Shown: in pieces, positions 9,232 through 17,549 of the stretch | Layout of the letters: each line of letters opens with the position of its first letter | Numbering within the stretch: position 1 is the first letter of the stretch | Origin: Akkermansia sp. | GTDB lineage: Bacteria; Verrucomicrobiota; Verrucomicrobiia; Verrucomicrobiales; Akkermansiaceae | Assembly: GCA_017517805.1 (NCBI GenBank) | Contig: JAFWYD010000023.1 | Coordinates: 1-45,901 of the forward strand | Direction: 5' to 3' | Length of the DNA stretch: 45,901 nt | Program-made: the position numbers and the translations under genes | Notes under the pieces: model-generated | The model's database searches: none | Told to the model about the DNA's origin: nothing | Seen by the model: the letters and a program-made list of their open reading frames with translations, nothing else

Positions 9232-10286
9232 TGCATCAGGGAGTACTGGTACTTACCTAGTGAGTGCCACGAACGGCGAACCTGCAATCCGGCTTCGCGT
9301 ACACATTCCTCCATTTCGGCTGCTGTGTAGAATTTACTGTTGCCATTCGCCATGCAGGTGAAGTACAGCGAGCCCTGAGCCAGTGAATAGGCAGCAGCTT
9401 CAAAGCTCTGGCAATCAATGAACGGCTCGGCAATAAAGATGCTGCCCCCTGGAGCCAGTACCTTGGCGACCTTGGACAGAATGCGCACAATCTGACTGTG
9501 CGAGAAGCAATCAAGAAACTGGGACATCCAAACCACAGAAGCCCCCACAGGCCAGGGATCATCACTAAGCACATTCGCGGCAGCATAGCGGCAGCGCTCA
9601 CCTGCCCATGACATATTGGCGCGGGCCATTTCCAGCTGGCCTGGCAAGTCCACAATCGTGATATTGGCCTCCTCTACCATGCGGAGCAGGCACCCGGCAA
9701 ACTTGCCTGTATTACCGCCCACGTCGAACACATTTTCAAGTGAGGCATTAGCGCGCATCAACTCAATAGCCTGGGCAAAGAACGCATCCGAATATAGGTG
9801 GTCAAAGGCAAACCAGCTCGTCTTGGCCGGTTCTGGCAATTTGGAAAGGCCCTCGTAAATGGTAGTCCAATCTCCAAACACAGCCAAACCTGCGGGTTTA
9901 CCTTTTTCCAGGGATTCCCACAAGCGGTCAGCCCCCAGGTAGCACACGTCTGCCACAAAATCAAAATTGGCCCGGGTCATTTCATTATTGAGCAGGCAAT
10001 ACCCCACATCGCTCACCTTCAGAGTGCCATCAGCCGACTCTGTAAGTACTCCGGCTGTCACACCAGATTCAGTAAGCACATCGGCCATGTAACGACCATA
10101 GCGGGCCACAAGGTCAGCGCGCGTTGCAGGCTGATGATTCTCAAGGTATTCCAACATGCCGCTTTTCAGCATGGCCCGCACCGCCTGGAAGGCAAGCGGG
10201 CCAAAAGCAATCTGCTGTGCTGCGGCAAGCGCGCGCACGGTCCGGGGCGGGATGTTCCGTTTTCTTCTACGGGGTTCAGACTTCAT
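9216..10286 (-). CDS. SAM-dependent methyltransferase (O-methyltransferase type)
   Basis: 356-aa methyltransferase with an N-terminal winged-helix/dimerisation region and a Rossmann domain. The SAM motif I appears as VFDVGGNTGKF, followed by TIVDLPGQLEMAR and a C-terminal APGGSIFIAEPF block, as in plant-type and antibiotic O-methyltransferases. It is the first gene of the minus-strand block with acyltransferase, LolA-like protein and exporter. It may methylate the aryl head group; the substrate is inferred from context only. Confidence 0.85.
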   Translation of the reverse strand: MKSEPRRRKRNIPPRTVRALAAAQQIAFGPLAFQAVRAMLKSGMLEYLENHQPATRADLVARYGRYMADVLTESGVTAGVLTESADGTLKVSDVGYCLLNNEMTRANFDFVADVCYLGADRLWESLEKGKPAGLAVFGDWTTIYEGLSKLPEPAKTSWFAFDHLYSDAFFAQAIELMRANASLENVFDVGGNTGKFAGCLLRMVEEANITIVDLPGQLEMARANMSWAGERCRYAAANVLSDDPWPVGASVVWMSQFLDCFSHSQIVRILSKVAKVLAPGGSIFIAEPFIDCQSFEAAAYSLAQGSLYFTCMANGNSKFYTAAEMEECVREAGLQVRRSWHSLGKYQYSLMQCVLV

Positions 10287-10304
10287 GATAACAGGTGGGC
10301 CAGG

Positions 10305-10333
10305 TTTGTAACAGAAATTTCTGATAAAGTCAA
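10305..10333 (-). promoter_or_regulatory. promoter of the methyltransferase-exporter operon
   Basis: On the minus strand TTGACT (10333-10328) and TACAAA (10310-10305) are separated by 17 bases, about 18 bases before the methyltransferase ATG. It is divergent from the promoter at 10368-10397. Confidence 0.5.
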
Positions 10334-10367
10334 CTCGTTAATGACTTGCAAAATAGTTAAAAATACA

Positions 10368-10397
10368 TTGACAGTAGCAGAATGGAAGTGATATAAC
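10368..10397 (+). promoter_or_regulatory. promoter of the ketoreductase-KS operon
   Basis: TTGACA at 10368-10373 and TATAAC at 10392-10397 with an 18-base spacer, inside an AT-rich stretch. The ketoreductase ATG is at 10449, so this operon has a leader of about 45 bases, unlike several other genes in the window. Confidence 0.5.
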
Positions 10398-10448
10398 AGG
10401 CACGCCTTGCGACACAGGCAAACTCATCTCTAGTCTCCCTCTTATATT

Positions 10449-11189
10449 ATGTCTACCTCCCCTCCCACCAAATGGTGTCTCATCACCGGTTCGAGCCGCG
10501 GTATAGGAGCAGCCATTGCCCGCAAATTAGCAGGTGATGGGTACTCCATTGTCCTGCATGCCAGACACAACCGCCAATCGTGCGAGGAGCTCGCTGCTAA
10601 GTTGACCGCACAAGGCACCTCCTGCCGAGTCCTCATGTTTGACATATCGAATCGCGCAGCCGCGCGCGAAGCACTAGAGAAGGACATTGCGGAGCATGGT
10701 CCATACTACGGCATCGTGTGTAACGCCGGCATCACCCGTGACACCCCCTTCCCCGCCATGGAAGGAGAGCAGTGGGATGCCGTTCTCCGCACCGATCTTG
10801 ACTCATTCTACAACGTGCTTTCCCCTTGCATCATGCCCATGCTTCAAGCTCGCAAAGGGGGGCGCATCATCACCATTTCCTCCGTTTCCGGCGTTGCGGG
10901 CAACAGGGGGCAGGTCAATTACAGTGCCGCAAAGGCCGGCATCATCGGTGCAACCAAGGCTCTGGCACTAGAACTGGCCAAGCGCAAGATTACCGTCAAC
11001 TGCATTGCCCCCGGCATCATTGAAACAGATATGATTGAGACTCTTCCCATTGAGGAAATAAAGAAAATGGTTCCGCTGCGCCGCTTAGGAACCCCGGATG
11101 ACATTGCAGCAACGGCATCCTTCCTGATGTCGGACGGAGCATCCTACATCACCCGGCAGGTCATCAACGTGAACGGAGGTCTTGTATGA
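10449..11189 (+). CDS. 3-oxoacyl-ACP reductase (FabG/ApeQ-like)
   Basis: 246-aa short-chain dehydrogenase. The NADPH-binding GSSRGIG motif is at about residues 14-20, NAG near residue 91, and the catalytic YSAAK after the conserved serine. It reduces 3-ketoacyl-ACP to 3-hydroxyacyl-ACP. It overlaps the next KS by 4 bases, and its place among KS, CLF and DH genes suits the polyene pathway rather than housekeeping fatty-acid synthesis. Confidence 0.92.
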   Translation: MSTSPPTKWCLITGSSRGIGAAIARKLAGDGYSIVLHARHNRQSCEELAAKLTAQGTSCRVLMFDISNRAAAREALEKDIAEHGPYYGIVCNAGITRDTPFPAMEGEQWDAVLRTDLDSFYNVLSPCIMPMLQARKGGRIITISSVSGVAGNRGQVNYSAAKAGIIGATKALALELAKRKITVNCIAPGIIETDMIETLPIEEIKKMVPLRRLGTPDDIAATASFLMSDGASYITRQVINVNGGLV

Positions 11190-12418
11190 GCAGGCGTGTG
11201 GTCGTTACCGGCATGGCAGCCATCAGCTCCCTGGGCCGCAGTCAGGAGGAGATTATGCAGAGTCTCCGAACAAGGAAAAACACTACCCGGCACATGGAAG
11301 ACTGGGATACCATCCAAGGGCTCCGCTCCCATCTCTTTGCTCCCATCCAGGGCTATAAACCGCCTACAGACTTTACCCGCAAGCAGACCCGCACCATGTC
11401 GAGCGTATCGCTCATAGCCACGGACTGCACACGAGAAGCCATCCGTGACGCAGGACTGGAAGGCAGTGAAGTCCTTACGAATGGACGCACTGGCGTAGCC
11501 TATGGTTCCTGCACTGGCTCCCTGAGTGCCATGAGAGGGTGCATCACCCTGCTGGAAAACCAGAGTACGCGGGACATGAACTCCACCACCTACATCAAGA
11601 TGATGGGGCAGACCATTGCGGTGAACCTTTCTCTCTTCTTTGGTACCCGGGGGCGCCTCATTAACAGCAGCACCGCCTGCACCTCCGGCAGCGTTTCCAT
11701 CGGCATGGCGTATGAGGCCATTCTCATGGGGCGGCAGGATGTCATGCTCGCCGGCGGCGCAGAAGCCGGCAATGTGGTGCAGACGGCTGTATTTGACACC
11801 TTATTTGCGACCAGCTCCAGCAACGACAAACCGGATACTGTACCAGCCCCCTTTGATGCTGACCGCGATGGCCTCGTTCTGGGAGAAGGTGCCTGCACCC
11901 TGGTTCTGGAAGAACTAGAGCACGCCCAGGCCCGCGGAGCACGCATCTATGCAGAGCTGGTATCCTATGGCACCAATACGGATGGCATGCACATCACCAG
12001 CCCGAATGCTTCCACCATGAAAAACGCCATGCTGGAGGCTCTGGACCTCGCAAAGCTGAAACCTGAGCAGATCGGCTATGTCAACATGCATGGTACCGGC
12101 ACACAGAATGGGGATATTGCAGAAACGGAAGCAACCCGCACCGTATTCCCCACCCCCATACCGGCCAGTTCCCTCAAGGGCTACACAGGACACACCCTCG
12201 GAGCCTGTGGCGCATTGGAATCCATGGTGACCATCATGATGATGCGAGAAGGCTGGTTCCACCCGAACCTGAACCTGGTCAACGTTGACCCTAAGTGTTA
12301 CGGCGTTGACTTCATTACCGGTGAAGGCCGTTCCATGAATCCGGAATACGTCATGAACAACAACTTTGCATTCGGAGGTATCAACACCAGCCTCATCTTC
12401 AAGAAATGGCAGGAATAA
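11186..12418 (+). CDS. beta-ketoacyl-ACP synthase (second KS of the cluster)
   Basis: 410-aa FabF-like condensing enzyme with a full active site: C165 in STACTSG, H302 in HGTGTQNGD and H336 in GHTLGACGA. It is directly followed, with a 13-base overlap, by a short KS-like protein resembling the chain length factor of Ape systems. The pair probably forms the KS/CLF heterodimer that elongates the polyene (ApeO/ApeC-like). Confidence 0.92.
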   Translation: MSRRVVVTGMAAISSLGRSQEEIMQSLRTRKNTTRHMEDWDTIQGLRSHLFAPIQGYKPPTDFTRKQTRTMSSVSLIATDCTREAIRDAGLEGSEVLTNGRTGVAYGSCTGSLSAMRGCITLLENQSTRDMNSTTYIKMMGQTIAVNLSLFFGTRGRLINSSTACTSGSVSIGMAYEAILMGRQDVMLAGGAEAGNVVQTAVFDTLFATSSSNDKPDTVPAPFDADRDGLVLGEGACTLVLEELEHAQARGARIYAELVSYGTNTDGMHITSPNASTMKNAMLEALDLAKLKPEQIGYVNMHGTGTQNGDIAETEATRTVFPTPIPASSLKGYTGHTLGACGALESMVTIMMMREGWFHPNLNLVNVDPKCYGVDFITGEGRSMNPEYVMNNNFAFGGINTSLIFKKWQE

Positions 12419-12963
12419 GTGCACCATACCGAATCAAGGCCGCTGACTTCTGTGATGAAGTACCAGTCAGCATACCCAGGGGGGTGTTCCCGAACGCTCT
12501 CCCCCGGCGCATGAGCAAGCTGAGCAAGTTATGTCTGCTCTGTGTATCCCGGCTGGTTCAGGAACAAGGGAAAGAAATTCTGCAACTCCCCCTGGTCTAC
12601 GCCAGCCGCCATGGGGAACTGGACCGCACCCACTCCCTGTTTGAAGAGTGGCGTGATTATGGTGAGATGTCACCAGCCGGGTTCTCCCTTTCAGTACACA
12701 ACGCCACCGCCTCACTACTCGGGCTAGCTAGCCACAACCAGAATAACAGCACCACACTTGCAGCGGGGGCGGACACCCTTGCCATGGGAATACTTGAGGC
12801 CGCCATGATTTGCCGGAGTGGTACTGATTGTCTCCTGCTGTACGGTGATTGCTATCCGGAGCCCACGGCAGCGGCTCTCATCGTGGAACAAGGCGAGCCC
12901 CACACCCTGCCTGAAACACTTGCAGAAATCCAAGCCCAATGGACAAAGAACTTCCACCCATGA
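12406..12963 (+). CDS. beta-ketoacyl synthase chain length factor-like protein
   Basis: 185 aa, half the size of a KS. It matches the N-terminal-type ketoacyl synthase domain seen in aryl polyene chain length factors: VYASRHGELDRTHSLF and SPAGFSLSVHNATASLLGL are typical. No active-site cysteine is found at the KS position, which suits a structural partner that sets chain length. It overlaps the KS gene and is followed by the PlsC-like gene with an ATGA overlap. Confidence 0.82.
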   Translation: MAGISAPYRIKAADFCDEVPVSIPRGVFPNALPRRMSKLSKLCLLCVSRLVQEQGKEILQLPLVYASRHGELDRTHSLFEEWRDYGEMSPAGFSLSVHNATASLLGLASHNQNNSTTLAAGADTLAMGILEAAMICRSGTDCLLLYGDCYPEPTAAALIVEQGEPHTLPETLAEIQAQWTKNFHP

Positions 12964-13700
12964 GCATAGCAACGCGGATACGCTGCGTTCTCGCTGTCAT
13001 TGACTATTTCATTTTTGGTATCGGGGGACTCTGCGTTTCCATCGTTCTGCTGATACTGCGTCCATTTGTCCCCTCACGAGAGCGGGAACTAGGAAGCAAA
13101 ACGCTGCAATATTCCTGGAAGTTCATGTGTCTGGTTCTCAGAGCCTCCCGAAACCTCCATCTGAACGCACCTCAGAAGAAGGAGATGGAGCAGATTCGCT
13201 CATCCATCATCGTAGCAAACCACCCGTCGCTCATCGATGTGGTAATTCTGACCGCCATCATCCCCAAGTGCATGCTCATTGTCAAGCCGGCACTGCTTCG
13301 CTGGCCATTTCTGCGCCCCATACTCAAACGACTCTGTATTGTGAATGACGGCAATTCCATCAACATGCTGGAGCAGTCCCAGGAAGCCCTTAAAAACGGT
13401 TTCAACATCATCATCTTCCCTGAAGGTACGCGCACCTCACCAGGCAAGAAGAGCAAGCTGCACCGAGGTGCCTTCCACCTGGCCATCCGCAGTGGATCTC
13501 CGCTTGTCCCCATACGCATTGAAACCAGCGAACCCTTCCTGACCAAGGAATCTCCCTGGTGGTACGTGGGTAAGCACTGCCCGGTATTCACCCTCACGAT
13601 GCACCAACCCATCATGGCGCGGCAAGGCGAGGCGGCGCACCCGGAAGCAGTGCGTCTCTGCAAAGAGGTAGCAATCAAGCTTGGCTTAGATTACAAATAA
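12960..13700 (+). CDS. 1-acylglycerol-3-phosphate acyltransferase-like protein (PlsC family)
   Basis: Membrane-associated acyltransferase of 246 aa. The NHPSLID segment gives the HX4D catalytic motif, and FPEGTRTS is the substrate-binding motif. An N-terminal hydrophobic helix (about residues 10-35) anchors it. The ATG at 12960 overlaps the CLF stop as ATGA; an ATG 7 codons upstream (12939) is possible. A second acyltransferase beside the LpxL-like one suggests two acylation steps or lipid-anchor assembly. It ends convergently, overlapping the ligase gene by 10 bases. Confidence 0.85.
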   Translation: MSIATRIRCVLAVIDYFIFGIGGLCVSIVLLILRPFVPSRERELGSKTLQYSWKFMCLVLRASRNLHLNAPQKKEMEQIRSSIIVANHPSLIDVVILTAIIPKCMLIVKPALLRWPFLRPILKRLCIVNDGNSINMLEQSQEALKNGFNIIIFPEGTRTSPGKKSKLHRGAFHLAIRSGSPLVPIRIETSEPFLTKESPWWYVGKHCPVFTLTMHQPIMARQGEAAHPEAVRLCKEVAIKLGLDYK

Positions 13701-15382
13701 GCGGGGGCTTTCCCTGTGGGACTAGTCAGCATCCGGCCCTGGCAGGCCCTGCCTCCTGTGTGCTTAAGTAGTACTTCCACCGAAACAGAGCCCTCCTTTC
13801 GCATCAGCGTCACCAGTTGACTATGCCCAGGCAGCGTCTCGGCAGAGAATTTCAGGCGCACAATACCATCCACATGCAGCCCCCAATAATTCCGGATTAA
13901 GGTAGCCAGAGCTTGCAGTATGACCACCCCCGGCACAATGGGGTACTCCGGGAAATGACCAGCAAGATACGCAGAATCGCGCACGTAGAGCAACTCAAAA
14001 TGAAGCGTATCGGCAGACTTGGATAGAGGAAGCATCACGGGCAACTGCAAGGGGCAATCAAACAGTTCCGCCACGGCAGCCTGCGTCACCTTACCTTGGG
14101 CATTCACAGGTAGTTCACCCACTATACGCCACTTGCGAGGCAACAGAGTTTGCTCCACCTGCTGAGCGAGAGCGTCTCTGAGAGTCTTCTTGTAAACAGC
14201 GTAGCCCTGCTCCTGCAATACTTTAATACCTTGCTTACTGGGCACTACCGCAACGGCCAGCCGGGCCACCCGGGAACCTGGCAAAACCAAGGCATGAGCC
14301 TGTTTCACCAGCTGGCTGCCAAGCAGGCATTGTTCCACCTCGCAGAGCGACACTCTTTTATCAGCAATCTTCACAATGCGGTCAACCCGCGGCAGAAGCC
14401 GGAAGCGGCCTCCGGACAACAACTCGGCAGAATCACCCAGGGATGCATGCTCACCCGGTAACACAGCGGGGGAAAACACGCGAATCCCCTTCTCTCCCGC
14501 CAGCTCTATACGCACCTCGCGAAAAGCCTGCCATTCCTGGCAGATAAGCGGGCGGCGGTGCGCGACAACCCCGGTCTCGGAACTTCCAAAGATTTCATAC
14601 ACCTCTGCACCGGTCACATCTGCCACGCTCCCGGCAACCTCCGATGGCAAGGGAGCTCCGGCAGAAAGCAAACGTACAGGGCGGTGCTGCAAAGGACACT
14701 GCTGAGCATTCTCGGCCCACACGCGCAGGAATGCTGGGGTTGTAACCACCCAGGCCAGCACACCTGGTGTTGCCAGCAGTTCCACCCGCGCCAACCATGA
14801 CTCCAGTCCGTGGAAGGAAGCCGCATCACTCACCATTCCCCGACTCAAAGGTAACAGCAAACCAAATATAATACCGTATGCATGATGAAAGCTGACCGTG
14901 GGGAACACCTCCACCGGCTCATCCTGCTCCGGAAACACCTGCTCAAGCATCTGGAGCTCAGCCTCCAGATTGGCGAAGCTGCGGATAATCCGCTTGGGTT
15001 CTCCTGTACTGCCTGAAGTAAAGAATTCTACATCCACCCGGGCCGGATCCTGCACCTGCAATATGGCAGGAGCCTCTGCTGGTACCAACTCGTGAACAAA
15101 TACAGTATCAGGTGATTCCAGCTGTTTCCGGATATTATCACAGAGATTATTGGGAAGGACCGTGTGGATTCCGGCATATAAACAAGCCAGCAGCCCCACG
15201 GCAAACTGGTAATTATCCTCCGCATACAAAACCGCAGTCATGGCACCACTACTGCGAATAACTGCCACCAGACACGCCACATCATGGCGGTATTCCCGCA
15301 GACTCACCACTCCATCCCGGCGACGGAATACAGGCGTTTCCGATGGCATATCCGATACTAAAAGGCGAGAAGGAAGAATCAT
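13691..15382 (-). CDS. AMP-dependent ligase fused to a hot-dog dehydratase
   Basis: 563 aa with two parts. Residues 1 to about 440 are an acyl-adenylate ligase with the P-loop FFTSGSTGEPKR (about 120-131) and an EIFGSSETG motif. The last 100 or so residues are a FabZ/FabA-like hot-dog with AGHFPEYPIVPGV (H near 476). In E. coli-type clusters these are separate proteins (ApeH ligase and ApeI dehydratase). The ligase would load the aryl starter onto an ACP and the C-terminal domain would dehydrate. The ATG at 15382 follows the upstream stop by one base; a more upstream in-frame ATG at 15448 lies well inside that gene. Confidence 0.88.
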   Translation of the reverse strand: MILPSRLLVSDMPSETPVFRRRDGVVSLREYRHDVACLVAVIRSSGAMTAVLYAEDNYQFAVGLLACLYAGIHTVLPNNLCDNIRKQLESPDTVFVHELVPAEAPAILQVQDPARVDVEFFTSGSTGEPKRIIRSFANLEAELQMLEQVFPEQDEPVEVFPTVSFHHAYGIIFGLLLPLSRGMVSDAASFHGLESWLARVELLATPGVLAWVVTTPAFLRVWAENAQQCPLQHRPVRLLSAGAPLPSEVAGSVADVTGAEVYEIFGSSETGVVAHRRPLICQEWQAFREVRIELAGEKGIRVFSPAVLPGEHASLGDSAELLSGGRFRLLPRVDRIVKIADKRVSLCEVEQCLLGSQLVKQAHALVLPGSRVARLAVAVVPSKQGIKVLQEQGYAVYKKTLRDALAQQVEQTLLPRKWRIVGELPVNAQGKVTQAAVAELFDCPLQLPVMLPLSKSADTLHFELLYVRDSAYLAGHFPEYPIVPGVVILQALATLIRNYWGLHVDGIVRLKFSAETLPGHSQLVTLMRKEGSVSVEVLLKHTGGRACQGRMLTSPTGKAPAYL

Positions 15383-15383
15383 A

Positions 15384-15974
15384 TCAGGCAGAGGTTGAAT
15401 GATGTTGCTGCTGTTTTGCTTGTAAATGGCGGCGCACGCACCACTCACCAGCCATCAGTAAACCAATCAGCACATAGGAAATGCACCCATTGTACCAGGT
15501 CCACACAAGCCAGCTTCCAGAAAGCGCCGTAAGTGCCGAAACGGTAATATTAAAACAGAAAAATCCCACCCAGGTCCAAGTCACCTTGCGGCAATACAGT
15601 ACTGCCTCCGGCGGTAGTGGCTCCCCCCGGTTGCCCAAGCGGGCAAGCTGCTCAATCACCGTTGGTGGGTTGGCAAGGGATGAGGCAAAGTGCACCAAAA
15701 GAAGCGCACTGACTATGATGGGATAAAGCTTGAAGAATTCCGGAGCATCCGTCGCGGCGACTGCCGCAAAGAGCACAAGTGCAACCAGAGGACTAAGCAA
15801 CTGGCGCAACTGGCGTGCTCGCACCCAGTATAGCACGCAGACCAGCACCAGAACCGGCAGGCCAAACAGACAGATACTACGCAGGTGCTCTCGGTATGCA
15901 CTAAGCAGCCAGAGCACCAGTAAAGGGTACAGCACGGCACATAGACTGCCCAGGATTTTCAAAAGCCGCATCAT
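15384..15974 (-). CDS. integral membrane protein of the aryl-polyene cluster (COG4648-like)
   Basis: 196 aa with about five or six hydrophobic segments, beginning with LGSLCAVLYPLLVLWLL. It contains RKVTWTWVGFFCFN, a conserved stretch of a membrane protein family found next to ACP and ligase genes in Ape clusters. The molecular role is unknown. It overlaps the ACP gene start by 4 bases and is followed after one base by the ligase. Confidence 0.75.
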   Translation of the reverse strand: MMRLLKILGSLCAVLYPLLVLWLLSAYREHLRSICLFGLPVLVLVCVLYWVRARQLRQLLSPLVALVLFAAVAATDAPEFFKLYPIIVSALLLVHFASSLANPPTVIEQLARLGNRGEPLPPEAVLYCRKVTWTWVGFFCFNITVSALTALSGSWLVWTWYNGCISYVLIGLLMAGEWCVRRHLQAKQQQHHSTSA

Positions 15975-16231
15975 GAAGCAGCTTCAATGGTCCTGCAAAT
16001 CACATCAAGCAGTCCACCGTAATTTCGAACATCCTTGAAATCTTCCTGAGTGAGGCTGATATTGAAGTGCTTCTGCACCAGGACAATGATGTCTACCGCA
16101 TCAATGCTATCCAAATCCAGCTCCTCGTACAGATTGGTTTCATCGTTCAAATCGTGTTCGGAAAGGTCAATTGAAAAATCAGACTCCAGCACGTTACGTA
16201 CGAAAGCATCTACCTCTTCTCGTGTCGTCAT
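15971..16231 (-). CDS. acyl carrier protein (second in operon)
   Basis: 86-aa ACP. The phosphopantetheine serine lies in ELDLDSIDAVD. It would hold the starter or growing polyene as a thioester. It sits 27 bases behind the first ACP gene, matching the ApeE/ApeF pair. Confidence 0.9.
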   Translation of the reverse strand: MTTREEVDAFVRNVLESDFSIDLSEHDLNDETNLYEELDLDSIDAVDIIVLVQKHFNISLTQEDFKDVRNYGGLLDVICRTIEAAS

Positions 16232-16258
16232 ATGATTATGGGGGGGGTAAACAGAAAA

Positions 16259-16546
16259 TTAGTTGTTGGAATTGGCTTGAATGAAAGCAGCAAGGGAAGC
16301 AACCGTTGCAAAGTGCTTGTCCACGTCCTCAGTCTCCTTATCCAGAGTCACATGATAACGGCGACGCAGAATCGTGCTGATTTCCATGGCATCGATAGAA
16401 TCGAGCCCCAGACCTTCTTCCGAAAAAAGCGGCATATCCGGAGCAATATCGCCAGGCACCATATTCTCCAAATCATTTACCTCAATGATCAGCTTCTGGA
16501 GCTCTGCGATAAGTTCCTCCTTTGTTCTGAATTCTGTGTTACTCAT
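16259..16546 (-). CDS. acyl carrier protein (first in operon)
   Basis: 95-aa ACP with the carrier serine in GLGLDSIDAMEI. It opens the four-gene block ACP-ACP-membrane protein-ligase/dehydratase. Its ATG lies 10 bases behind a -10 box, so the message is predicted to be nearly leaderless. Confidence 0.9.
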   Translation of the reverse strand: MSNTEFRTKEELIAELQKLIIEVNDLENMVPGDIAPDMPLFSEEGLGLDSIDAMEISTILRRRYHVTLDKETEDVDKHFATVASLAAFIQANSNN

Positions 16547-16556
16547 GAAGGAGCGT

Positions 16557-16585
16557 ATTCTAACAACTTTTTATATGAGTGTCAA
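16557..16585 (-). promoter_or_regulatory. promoter of the ACP-ligase operon
   Basis: Minus strand TTGACA (16585-16580), a 17-base spacer, and TAGAAT (16562-16557). The ACP ATG begins at 16546, so the predicted start (about 16550) leaves a leader of only about 4 bases. Confidence 0.65.
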
Positions 16586-16630
16586 TTCTATGTTGTTATT
16601 TTCAACACTATCGTGCCTCACTCCTCATGA

Positions 16631-16840
16631 TTAATGTGTCATGCAACAAATGCAGCCACTCTCACCGTTGGAAACTTCGGGTAATCCTAGCCATATCCAG
16701 CCAACAGCATCACCGGACTCCCGGTCTGTTTCCGGAAGTCCGGCAAGAAACGCAATGACGATATAGAGCCCAGTTACAGGCAGCAAGCCGCTAATTGGCG
16801 CGAGTATTCTTTTTGCCGTTTTGAGCCTTAACCGGAGCAT
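16631..16840 (-). CDS. possible small membrane protein, 69 aa
   Basis: The frame has a basic N-terminus, one hydrophobic helix (about residues 13-34, ending FLAGLP) and an acidic, Trp-rich tail with a C-terminal CICC cluster. It overlaps the end of the lipoprotein gene by 50 bases, which weakens the case, but the layout is more protein-like than most shadow frames and it fills an otherwise empty stretch. I do not recognise it. Confidence 0.3.
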   Translation of the reverse strand: MLRLRLKTAKRILAPISGLLPVTGLYIVIAFLAGLPETDRESGDAVGWIWLGLPEVSNGESGCICCMTH

Positions 16841-17396
16841 AGTACCTTCTCGTATCCTGACCTCTTCTTATCGCCTTCTGATACGATGCAGAAACCTCCT
16901 TGTTTAACGCCATCGCCCGTTTATATGCTTCTCTCAGGCCTCTGTTCACAACGCCTCCTTGCATCACATCTTGCAAATCGCGTACCAGAGCAGCATCACC
17001 GGTAATGGTCGTATGAGAAGAGTCGGACGTTACCACATACGCCATACCGGAAATAATCTTCTTGGTGCTTTCCACGGCCAGAATACTCAGGCTATTCTGA
17101 TCTGGGCTTACAACACCAGTATCCCGGACGCGCCTGTTATACAACCAGATATCATAGCGCACCTGACGTGTCATCCCCTTACCACTGGATTTAGGTCCCA
17201 GATATTTCCGCAAATCCTCCAGATGAGAAAATTTCTTTCTGGCAATCATCGCATTAATCTCCCTGCTATTCCCTGCTCTCAGCACCTCTGCGCCGTAGGA
17301 AAGATTTCCTTGCGCATCGCAGGAACCCGGCGGCAATTTCACCGAGCACCCACAAAGCAACGCTGCAGCTATCACGAAAAAAGACTTCTTTACCAT
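16791..17396 (-). CDS. putative lipoprotein
   Basis: 201 aa with a lipoprotein signal: lysines, a hydrophobic core and the lipobox LLCGC with the lipidated cysteine near residue 16. The rest is basic and soluble, with no domain I recognise. It contains VRYDIWLYNRRVRDTG and a central segment that could be a small alpha/beta domain. A plausible -35/-10 pair (TTGTAT, 16 bases, TAAACT) lies about 30 bases upstream. It is not obviously part of the polyene cluster. Confidence 0.75.
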   Translation of the reverse strand: MVKKSFFVIAAALLCGCSVKLPPGSCDAQGNLSYGAEVLRAGNSREINAMIARKKFSHLEDLRKYLGPKSSGKGMTRQVRYDIWLYNRRVRDTGVVSPDQNSLSILAVESTKKIISGMAYVVTSDSSHTTITGDAALVRDLQDVMQGGVVNRGLREAYKRAMALNKEVSASYQKAIRRGQDTRRYYAPVKAQNGKKNTRAN

Positions 17397-17549
17397 AGTT
17401 TCAAATTACTTCAAAGCTTTCCTACAGTTTACATCATTTACTCATGAATACAAGAAATTTGTACCATCACGACACATTATCTCACTTCATCGATGAGCAT
17501 TCTCCGCATACCGATTTGGCAAAACGGCTCATGTTTGCCGCACGGGAGC

